DNA of 64,000 bases from contig OZ024828.1 in assembly GCA_964016985.1 (NCBI GenBank), forward strand, positions 29,332,581-29,396,580, read 5' to 3'. This document shows positions 14,301-26,300 of the stretch, piece after piece. Positions within the stretch are counted from its first letter, which is position 1. Each line of letters opens with the position of its first letter. The translations under genes and the position numbers were made by a program. This DNA comes from Anodontia alba. Its lineage: Eukaryota > Mollusca > Bivalvia > Lucinida > Lucinidae. The notes under the pieces were generated by a model. It was not told where the DNA came from, did no database searches, and was given only the letters and a program-made list of their open reading frames with translations.

Positions 14301-17300
14301 GTCTGGAAAGAGTTCCCTGCCCATGGATTACCTCCTCCTGTGTGTAGAGAGACACAGTTCACAAGAGATAATCACCTTGGTAACGGAGTGGATGGCAACC
14401 CAAACAGATACAACTGGACGGTACCAGACATTTCGGCTGACAAATGTGTCCTTAGAATAAGGTAAATATTTATCATAGTTTAGAATCTTGAATTTAACCA
14501 TTACATTCTTTGGGGAGATTCAGCTAATCAAGGAAATGATGATGTTTTTCCCAGAAAATAGACTTTTACTTTTCTTGCAAATTGTCTCCTTGATAGTTTT
14601 ATGAAAACGTACATGTTATGAGTACTTGTTAGAAGTGCCTCACTGAGGTGCTTCTAATGCATACCCACATCGTATGTTTTCATTGAGAAATAAGAAACAT
14701 ATTATGTGAATACCCCCTCTTATCTGGAGCTATGCACCCCTGTCCTTAAAATTTACACACAAACACCTGTTGATATTTCTAAAAATTACTCAAGGAATGG
14801 CAGAGAGTGTAGACCTAATCAGATGCAGCATTCAGTGGCATCTGATCTGGATCTACACTGTTCAGACATGTCTGTCTGGGCCCAGTTGTTCAAAACTAAC
14901 GATGTCGTTAGTTAACGATTCGTTAAAATTTGCTGAAATTTTTTGCTAAAAAAATGTGAGTAGCTTTTGCAGTGCAAAAGCTACTCACATTTTTTCAGCA
15001 AAAAATATCAGAATATTGTGTATTGAATCCGCTAAAACAGTTAACAAAATGACCCTTAACGAGCTCGTTAAGCTAACGACGCTTTGAACAACTGGGCCCT
15101 GATATTTAGGGTAAGTACATCAGGGAAGGTTCATTCATGAGCCAAGTGTGTATCTTCCAAGATCAGTGTCAGGATATGACAGATATTGTAAATCTTAGTA
15201 GTTGTGTATCTTGAGATGGCATCCGCACTGCACAGCACTACTTCACAATAAACTACATGACAAGACCACACTGCATCACATAGTGTTACAGGAGTAGTAA
15301 CATCAGTAAATATACCTTCTGACATGTGTGCACAGTGAAAATTCTGATCAGACTGCCTTTGCACAGTGTGATCAGAATCTTCACTGGGCGCATTTTGGAT
15401 AGCCAAGGATGTAAAGGTTTTTCATGCAGACAAGGAAGACTGATCAGACTGGCAGCTGCACAGGCTGACTTTAGTCTTTGTTTCAGAAGATACAGTGAAT
15501 CATCTTTATAATGACACAATTGTTTCCAATTAAAGATGTCGCCATTAAAATAAATTTGCTGTTGTAAAGAATCATTAATGGAATGATATATAAGGCCTTG
15601 TTTTATTCTCCTTTCCTCATAGAACATTATGTTTTGGATATTAGTTAGAATTGCCTCACTGAGGCAATTCTAACTAATATCCAAAACATATGTTGCCTGA
15701 AGTTTTAATGCAATATTTTTGCATAATTTCTCCTTAGTGTCACCTCTTTGCAAAATTCAGGGTTCAGTTGTTCAAAGCGTTGTTAGCTGAACAAGCTTAT
15801 TAGTGGTCAAAATGTTAACTGTTCCATAAGTACAATATCTAATTCACAGTATTTTTGCTAGAGAAAATGTGAGTAGCTTTTGCAAATGCAAAAACTACTC
15901 ATTGCAAAAGCTACTCACATTTTTTCAGCAAAAATATTAATGTATAAGCTGTATTCGATGATCAAAGTTTTAACTTTACGTTAACTAATAACATCGTTAG
16001 TTTTGAACAACTGGGCCCAGATTGTCATTATAAGGAATTTTGTATCAAATGTTGGTATAAAAAGTGTTGACTGTACCTTTTCTCACATTTCGGCTCACAT
16101 GATTTTGTCCTTGATTCACTTGAATAGGTACAATGTATCAACTAACGACTACGATGGTTGGAACACCAATGCTTCTTACAATGCTGAGAATAAAGATCAG
16201 CCGACCAAACTAGATCTCTCACAGAAATTTGGTTTTGAGAATAATGAAGCTGCTAAAGCCAGGGGTTATGTATTTGAAGGAGATCCAGAAGTGAAGATCT
16301 TTGATGAGGGTGAATTTAACTTCCGACTGGCAGTTGATACCTCACAGTTTGGGAGAACTTTTCAAGACAGGTATTTCTTTCACACCAGATATGGACTCCC
16401 CATGTTTTTGCATGGGATAGAAATTCTGATCTCACCCATGTTATCCTACCCAGGAACTGTTTTCAAGGAGATTCTATTCTGTACCGGAACTACTCATAAA
16501 TTGTCAGTAAGCTGAAATTGAAAATATGTAAAATATGTATTGAAAAACACCACTGACAAATGAGCATTTCTTATTTCTTTTTTTTTTTTTTTTTTTTTTT
16601 TGTTGTTGTCAGTTTTTTGCTATTTTTGCCTTTGATCAACCATACTTTCACAAGGATCTATTTATGGTGCCTAGTACTTCAGTTTGTATTTGTCAGCTTA
16701 ACAACAACACAATAACATATGTACAGACCTGGGCCCAGTTGTTCAAAGCGTCGTCAGCTTAACGAGCTTGTTAAGGGTCATTTCGTTAACTGTTTTAGTG
16801 GATTCAATATACAATATTCTGATATTTTTTGCTGAAAAAATGTGAGTAGCTTTTGCACTGCAAAAGCTACTCACATTTTTTCAGTAAAAAATTTCAGCAT
16901 ATTCGCGTATCACTCGATGTAAATTTTAATGAATCGTTAACTAACGACGTCGTTAGCTTTGAACAACTGGGCCCTGGTGATGTACAGACGCAGTGATTCA
17001 GTTCATAAAATATATAATCACCAAAAAATAAACATGAAAACAAACAAATGTAAGCAAAATAATAAAATGGTTGTGGTATGTAAGAAAAAGAATCTGATAT
17101 GGGTATGAATTGCATATAGGCATCTCCAACCCTTGGTATGTTTTATGGAAATTCCTGTAGTAGTTTGTCCTAATGATAAAAAACTAACCAGACACACTGC
17201 CATTGGAAACAGACTGGTCCAAAGAGTTGCAGTAGAAGAGTCCACTTGACAAAAAGGGGTTATGTTGCCAAGCTATAATAACAACAACAAATACGCCATA

Positions 17301-20300
17301 AGATTTAAAATATAAGAATCTTATAATGAGTATGGATTAGATATATTGTGTTGGACCAAATTACCACACATACTCTTATAAGTGCACAGTCAAGCAATTC
17401 CATAGCCTTCAGATTGTAACAGTCAGTGTACTTTTTGTCTACTTCCTTATAAAGGCATATGTTGTGTATAGTATACCTATATGAATTGCCTAGACTTGGG
17501 TTGATGCAACTGAAATGAGTACCCACAACATATGCTTTTATAAAGCAAATCAGAAAAAAATCACATAAACATATAAAAAAAAGAGAGTCCTTTGCTCTCT
17601 CATTTTTTTAAAGTCTCTTGTTCGTCTGTCATTACTGACAATGACCAATCCTAATCAACTGTGTGATGTGTTATTATTTGTGTGTTCTAAGATGGCTGAT
17701 GAGACCAATCTTAGCTCTAAACTGCCTGTTGCAGATAGAACAAGAGAGGTCTGAGGAAGAAAGTTCTGTTGGTGATGCCTTAGCTCTTGCTTTCCACTGT
17801 GCACGTTTCTGCTCGGCTTCGCTGATTCTTTTTGCTTCGTATTCACCAGCTCCCCTTTTTATGAGGCCTCGCCACTTTGTACGATCTTGTGCAATCTGTT
17901 CCCATGACTCAGTTGGTATGTTGAAGTCTTTAAGGGAGGCTTTGAGGGTGTCCTTGTATCGCTTCTTCTGACCACCATGGGAGCATTTTCCTACTTGGAG
18001 TTCTCCATAGAGGATTTTCTTTGGCAGACGTTCATCAGGCATTCTGGTAACATGGCCTGTCCATCTTAACTGTGCCAATTTCAGAAGAGTATGTATACTC
18101 TGCATCCCTGCCCTTTTCAGGACTTCTGTGTCTGGAATCCTGTCTTGCCACTTGATCTTTAGAAGTTTTCTAAGACAGCTTGTATGGAAGTGGTTCAGTC
18201 TTTTGGCATGCCGTTGGTAAACTGTCCAAGTTTCACATGCATATAATAGTGTTGGCAGCACTACCGATCTATATACTTTCAGCTTTGTGTCAAGTCTGAT
18301 ACCACTTCAGTCCCAATGCTGCACTAGCTTTGGCAATTCTAGCATTGACTTCATCATCAATGTGCACAACTCTAGACAGTGTGCTTTCAAGGTAGGTGAA
18401 CTTGTCTACCACTTGCAGTCGTTGATCTTTCACTGTGATGGTAGGCTCCTTGTAAGGCTTTCCAGGTGCTGGCTGATATACTATTTCAGTCTTTTTGATG
18501 CTGATTGTGAGATCATAGCTGTCACATGAATCAGATACTTGATCCACACCTTTTTGCATTTTCTCTTCTGTTGGAGCACCCTTTGCCATGTCATCAGCAA
18601 AGAGGAACTCGTCAAGCACCTCTGTCTGCACCTTAGATTTAGCTTGCAACCTTCTTAGGTTGAAAAGTTTCCCATCAAAGTGATACCTAATAGGTATACC
18701 ATTGTCACCATCCTGGAAAGCATCTGTAAGCATGGCAGAAAACATCCTGCTGAATAGTGTTGAAGCTAGTACACAGTCTTGCTTAACTCCATTTGTCACA
18801 GGAAATGGATCAGAAAACCCGCCATCATATTGGACCCTTGCAAGTATACCATCATGGAACTGCCGCATCATTGCTATGAATTTGGCAGGACAACCAAACT
18901 TTGCCATAATTTTCCAAAGTCCCTCACGACTGACTGTGTCAAATGCTTTGGTAAGGTCGACAAAGGTCATGTAGAGGTCCACATTCTGTTCCTGGCATTT
19001 TTCTTGAAGCTGTCGTGCTGTGAAGATCATGTCTATTGTTCCTCTGTTTTTCCTGAATCCACACTGGCTTTCCGGTAGAAGCCCTGACCGTTCCAGGTGT
19101 TCATTCAATCGGTTCAGTAGGACCCTAGCAAGAATCTTCCCAGCAATTGACAATAAAGAGATGCCTCGATGATTGTCACTTTTTAAAGTGTACCCTTAGT
19201 AGGAAGACACATATTTTACCACAAGTTTTCAGTCTGAGAGTAATTTTGAATAAACCAAAGCACACAGTGTGGTAATTAGGTCAAATATGGTAGGTGTTCC
19301 CACCCAAGGGATGCCTGGGCAGATGTAAATGGGTTAAATTACTCTTTGATTTGGCTCATAACTAAGTTTTTCACCCCATCCACAAAGAAATAATGAAAAA
19401 AAAAAAATCAAAAATCAATTCTTAAATGTTTAATATTGTAATTGTCGTGGCCCATGATTGGAAATGAAATCTATTCTATTCTCTTCTATTCATGCTTTTT
19501 CAGGAGTCATGTATTCTCAATCAAGGAGAGGCCAGAAACTCTGAAAGGAGCAGAAATATATAATCTGAATGTGAGGGGAAAGAGAGGAAACATAGTTCAG
19601 GTGTATCCTGGAGTAGAGTATGATTTTGTTCCAAATGTTCTGGAAATGCCACCTGGAGCCTTTATCCACTTCCAGTAAGTAACTGATTTAAAGGCAATGA
19701 ATAGCAAATCATACAAGATCAACACTCAAGCTAATGCACATATCAGTGTTTTGCCCCAGAGGGAGTGAGGCAGGGATGGTGGGGATATCCTAGGGATTAG
19801 CAAAAATATCCCTGCCCTTGGGCTTGGGAATTGACAGGCCATTGAAAAATGGAGGTGGGATTTTACACACCTCTGGAAGTTCTTCTTGAAATTATGTGAA
19901 AAATCTGAAGCCATGGACCCACAGGACTTTTGACATAAAATTAGAAGTCAGCTGTAAGGAGTTAGACATTTAGACATTAAATTTTCATAATTGTCAAATT
20001 CCCGGGGGTAATCCTGCACCCCGCCCCACCCCCATCCCTGGCAGGGGGAAAACACACATTTCTGTGGGTCTGTCATCCGTCCATCTGTCCGTCACGCTAT
20101 CTCCTCATAAACCACTGGGCGGAAATCTACCAAACTTGCTACATCACTTCCCATCATGGTAAAGGTGTGTGAGAATAACATTATTTTTCTGTGCATCCAT
20201 CTGCCCATGCGTCTGTCGTCCATCCATTTTTCTGTCACACTATCTCCTCCTAAACCACTGGTTGGAATTTAACCAAAATTGCTACTTCCCCTCATGTTAA

Positions 20301-23300
20301 GGTTGTGCGAGAGCAACGTTATTTTTCCATGCATCCATCCATCTGTGCTTCCCTGATACATGCCCACATGACATTCTAGGGTTATGGTTTGAGTAGAATT
20401 TGACATTATGAGGTTCATTACATTTATTCCGTCATTGTCGGGTTAAAATTGACATTGTGGGATTGACAATTTGCACTGTGTGGTTAGAAAAGATCAAAGA
20501 AAGATCAAAGGGATAACATCATAAATGCCGTCTCGTAAGAACGTCCGTCTGCCCATCTGTTCTTCATGCTATCTCTTCCTAAACCACTGGGCCAAATTCA
20601 ACCAAACTTGCTACATCACTTTCCCTCATGGTAAGGGTGTGCTAGATTATTTTGCCTGCATCTGTTGTCCATCCATCTGTCCATCACGCTATCTCCTAAA
20701 CCACTGGGCGAAATTCAACCAAACTTGCTACATCACTTCCTCTCATGGTTAGGGTTTGCAAGAGCAACATTATTTTTCCATCCATATGTCCATCTGGCAT
20801 CCATCTATCTGTCCGTCAGGCTATCTTCTAAATCACTGGGCAGAATTTAACCCAACTTGCTACATGACCTCCCTTCATGGTAAGAGTGTGGGAGAGCAAG
20901 TCCGTTCGTCATGCTATTAGCAACATTAGCAAAGAGGGTGGGGATTTGCGATGGCGCCATCGACTGCGCATTCTAGTTTTTCTTCTTTTTTCTTCAAATG
21001 TATGTTTGGGTAATCATTAGATTTGCCTAATATATACACTATACATGAAAACTACATGGTTTTAGATAAGAGAATTATCTAGGTAAGCATATTTCTTATT
21101 TCTCCATGAAAACATGTTGTGGGTACTCATTAGATTAATTGGATAATCGATTAAGCATGACTCCATCATATTTATACTTTATTGTTTGTATTTTGTCAGA
21201 TAGGCCACAAAAATTCCACAAAATGACCATCATTACAGATTTGCTAATCGTTTAATTTCTGTGTTTGTTACTTTACCACGTTTACCCTTCATATTCAGAC
21301 ATCTCATCTCCTTACCATACTTTATCTAAAATTTGAACAAGTCCAATTTACTACCCACTGTTGTGTCTAAAATAGCTGGGTGAGTGGCAAACAGTGTAGA
21401 CCCTGATGAGAGGCCGCGTTAGCGGCATCTCATCTTGGTCTATAACGTTTGATCAGGCCTATCTGACAAAATACAAACAATAAAGTATAACATATGATAG
21501 AGTCATGCTCAAATAGGTAAAATTATGATCAAATCTTCAGTGATTACTAATCGATTATCAATCACAATGGCAGGACTGATAATCGATTATCTTTTCAGCT
21601 CTGATAGTGTTAAACAGAAGACTGTTGTATGGGTGGGTCAGGGAAAGTTGATGATGCCAGGGTTATAGAAGTTATAAATTTTTTATGTACCATGGCTGAT
21701 ATACATTCCAAAAGCAACAGTAACCTTGATTCTCTGTTATTTTTTCTAATACTCAGCCTTTAACATTTTATTTGCATGTACGAGGGATGTTCGAAATGAA
21801 TTGCTTATTGTCCTCTAGCTCGATATCCACGTGGGCACGATAAAAACCAATATATACCTGTATAGGGCTGTTCAATATCTACACAATGGTGTATAAATGT
21901 ACATGTTAGACTAAGTGTAAGACATAAAATTTGCCATTTGAATACATGCAGTCATTGACCACTGCAGTAAAAATGGTTGGTAGAAGCGTCGACAAAAAAG
22001 ATGAAATACGGGCTTACATCAAAGCTCGCTCAAAACTTGGTTGTTCTTTGAAGAAGCTGATGACTGAAATTTCTACTGCTTTTGGACCTTCTTGTGTGTC
22101 TTATGACACAGTTTGGCGGTGGAAAAAGAAATTTGAGTCTGGTGTAGAGTCCATCAAAAATGCACCCAAATCAGGTAGGCCAAAATCTGCATCTCGTAAA
22201 GAAATCGTTTCCAAAATAAAGGAAATCATTGAAGGAGATGCCAGATTTACAGTTCGTGATATTGCACGAAAGGTAGGCATATCACTATCAACGGTTAACC
22301 TTATTTTGAAGAAGCATTTGAAACGGGTTAAAGTGGCCAAAAAGCTGCTTCAAATGTTTCCAAAATATAACAAAAAGCAGTTTGCCAATGTCGTCACAGG
22401 TGATGAAACCTGGGTCCATTATTTTAAGCCCGTCAGAAAGGTTAGCAATAAGATCTGGGCCACTAAACACAGCAAACGCCCAATAATTGCCAAACGTTCT
22501 TTGAGTACAAAGAAGGTTTTGTATTCAATCTTCTTCTGTGGTGAAGGAGTCGCAATAAAGTGCCGGTGAAAAAGGGCAAAAGCATCACCGGAAAGTACTA
22601 CAAAGACGTAGTACTGAAGAAACTGAAAAGGTATTGTCAGAAACGACGCCCTGCCACAGGTTTTAAACATTTTCATGAAAACATATGTTGTGGATACTCA
22701 TTAGAAGTGCCTCAGCGAAGCACTGCTAATGAGTACCCACAACATATGTTTTCATGGAGAAATGAGAAAAATATCAATACTCTTTGGTTGAAAAAAAAAA
22801 ACAGAGCTATGTTGACTGTTATTATATGAAGTTTGCATATTGTGGGCTAACTGTGTCTTATCATCATATCTCATATTATGGGATTCTAAGAAACATATGG
22901 GATTTAATGAAACTTTATGATATTATGTTTTCCACAGATGGACAGGAGCAGACACCAATCCCAGAAATAATGATGGCCAAGGCCAAGCTGGCACAGACCG
23001 GAATAATGCCTTACTGCTGAAGAACAAAAATTACCCAGAAGGCAATGGGATACAGTATGGACCAGCTCCAACATATGGTCACTATGGCAACAACTATCCA
23101 ATGCACTTGAATGACTCGGTTTTTCTTGGACTTTCAAAGGATGATTTATTAAAACTCGCTTTTCTTGATCCAGGTTGGTTTTCTTAGTTGCTGCATGCAT
23201 ATATGCCATATCTCACACTGTGAGATAAAATCTCAAAGAATTTGACCCATCTGGAAGACAATTCCCATCAAAAGTTCAAATCTCACAGAATTTTCAGACC

Positions 23301-26300
23301 ATTTTACAACAGATTTTATGAAGAAATCACACACTGTTTTAGTTTCCACAAGCTTATGGCATGTATGTTGAGGCTATCCAAATAGAAATCGACATTACGA
23401 TATTTTTGACCAGCATAGACCCAGATCAGCCTGTACATCCTTGCAGTCTGATCAGAGTCTACGCTGTTCACTAATAGAATGTTTAATCCATTTATGCCTT
23501 GTGTCCCATAAAATGGACACAGGCAAACTGTGTAGACCCAGATTAGGTGCCACAGAACACTGTTTGCATTTGGGACAGGAATCTTTATAATAAAACGTGG
23601 TAACAATTAAAAACTAATCAGACATTCCTTATGTTGAAACAAACTTATTTAAAGGGTTAATGTAGAAGCAACCACTCTACATAAATGTGTGAAAGCTCAT
23701 GCATTTAGTTATAGGACATTGTAGACTGACAAAACTGTGGGGATGTGCAGGATGATCTGAGTCTACACTGGTTGAGTATGTTGTGAGGTAGTTTTCTGTT
23801 TGGAGAGGCTATGACATATGGTATATTCAAAGTATATGCTGACAGCAAAGGCTCAGATCAGCCTGTGCATCTGTGCAGAATGATCGGGTCCTTCACCGTC
23901 TATTAACCCGTTATAGACTGGATACACTCTCCCATACTATATATTGGAATTCCGAGTCCAATTTCAGTTTTAGGTATGTCTGGCTATGAGATTTAGATAT
24001 TTTCTAGAGTAAAATGACTAATTTATTTACATACACTGGAAACCTTGATCAGACCCTGAATTCTGCTGCATCTGATCTCGGTCTGCTTTGTTTGCCAGTT
24101 ACCATTTTAGAGGTCCCCAGACTATAATGGGCTAAAGGAAACTGAAGAAAATATTTCAGCGTGTTGTCACCTGAAAATTTTACCCAGCATACCGAGCATT
24201 AAAGGCATTATTGAAGCTGTGCAGATGAGTAGGATATACATACAATAAAACCTGTGTAAGAGAGCCACCTTCGAGACTGACTTTAAATAGTGGTTGATGT
24301 GGAAAAAGTTGTCTGTCTTATAAAGGTACATGTCATGTAATTTTGCTATGAGACTGACTTTAAATAGTGGTTGATGTGGAAAAAGTTGTCTGTCTTATAA
24401 AGGTACATGTCGTGTAATTTTGCTAGCAAAATTACATGACATGTACCTTTATAAGACAACCACCTTTCCACATCAACCACTAAGGTCAATTTCAAAGGTG
24501 GCTCTCTTACACAGGTTTTACTGTATGCATCAATAAAGTCTGATTTTAGCATTCAGTGGTTGCTTACAGAACCAATGGATACTGTAGACTGTAAGTAGAC
24601 AGCTCAAAAGCCATGATGGCTATGAATGAAATAAGCGTTCCAGTCTAATTCAGGTCCTTTTGTCTGTTTTTATATGCCTGTGTGTACTTTTGAAATAAAA
24701 TACTGTATTCAACCTAATTACTGCACTGTGCACTTAGGTTTTTCAAAAATGCTGGAAAAACTTGTAAAATATGTACTTACCTATACTAAGTGTACACTTT
24801 AAAGAAAAACTAGAATGCGCAGTTGATGATGCGCCATAGCAAATCCCCACACTCGTTGCTAGTGTTGCTAATAGCATGACAGCTGGACGGATTTGCTCTT
24901 CCACACCCTTTCCATGGGGGGAGGTCATGTACCAAGTTTGCTTAAATTCTGCCCAGTAGTTTTGGAAGAGATAGCTTGATGGACAGCTGTACGGATGCCA
25001 GAAGGGTAGATGGAAAAATAATGTTGCTCTTGCACACTCTTACCATGAGGGGAACTGATGTAACAAGTTTGGTTGAATTCTTCCCAGTGGTTTAGAAGGA
25101 AATAGTGTGACAGACAGATAGACAGACAACAGATGCACATAAAAATAATTTTGCTCTCACACACCCTTACCATGAGGGGAAGTTATGTAGCAAGTTTGGT
25201 TGAATTCTACCCAGTGGTTTAGGAAGAGATAGTGTGACGGACAGATGGTGGGATGACGGGTGGATGGATGCTTGGAAAAATAATGTTGCTCTCGCACACC
25301 CTTACCTTCAGCGGACATGATGCAGCAAGTATGGTAGAATTCTGCCCAGTGGTTTAGGGGATAGTGTGATAGACAAATGGCTTGACAAGGGATGCACAGA
25401 CTAACTGACACACAGAAAAATAATGTTGCTCTCACACACCTTTACCATGAGTGGAAGTGATGTAGCAAGTTTGATAGAATTCTCCCGTGGTTTAGGAGGA
25501 GATAGTGTGAAGGATGGACGTTCTAACATTTCGGTTTTAGGGGCTACCTTAATGTTAAATTTCCATAGGGTTTTAGGGGCTATTTTTGTGGGGTTAGGGG
25601 CCAGCTAATGTATTTTAAATGGAATAAACTTATAATTATATCCAAATTAGCCCCTAAACCTTGGATGTTTGCCCGAAGGGACGGAGAGATGGAGGCCTTA
25701 ACAATATCCCCATCGCTTTTTTAAAGAAGCGTGGGGATAAAGATCAGTGAATTACTTATAGAATGATGCTTATGTGATGTTATTGTGGTTTTTAGCTCAT
25801 TGCTCCATCCGTTAGTCCATCATTTGTCTGTCGTTAGCTTTTCACATTTTTGACATCTCCTCCAGAGCCATAGATTGGATAGAGCTGAAACTTAGTGGGA
25901 GGCATTGTGGCAACATGGAGATTCAGAATTGCTAAAATAGTTCCGTTCTGATATCCAAGACGGCAGCCATGGCAGCCATCTTGAAATTCTTCAAATGATA
26001 TCACCTCCCAAACCGTAAGTAGGATTGAGCTGAAACTTGATGGGAGGCATCACAGTGACACAGAGATTCAGAATTGCTAAAATCCTTCCTTTCCAATATC
26101 CAAGATAGCCTCCATGTCGGCCATCTTGAAAATCTTCAAACAACATCTCTTCCCAAACCATATGTCAGATTGAGCAGAAACTTGATGGGAGGCATTGGAG
26201 CGACATAGAAATTCAGAATTGCTAAAAATCATTCCATTCTGATATCCAAGATATCCAGCGGCCATCTTGAAATTCTTCAGATGGCATCTCCTCCAAAACC

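Larger units (their letters stand above)
17640..19190 (-). mobile_element. 5'-truncated non-LTR retrotransposon (LINE), in a DD3-3 intron
   Basis: Two - strand reading frames carry the reverse transcriptase and C-terminal regions of a LINE of the kind common in aquatic animals. The element starts inside the RT domain ([20 protein letters not shown]) and ends soon after a C2H2-like zinc finger. It lies in the intron between exons ending 16370 and starting 19504, antisense to the gene. Confidence 0.88.

Noticed and set aside
16003..16515. 170-codon continuous frame as a complete gene
   Set aside because: Only 16128-16370 is coding; the start lies in a MITE and the end in the intron past a GT donor. 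Neighbouring exons join in phase.
17663..19078. + strand open frames over the LINE region
   Set aside because: They are antisense shadows of the reverse transcriptase and C-terminal frames on the - strand.
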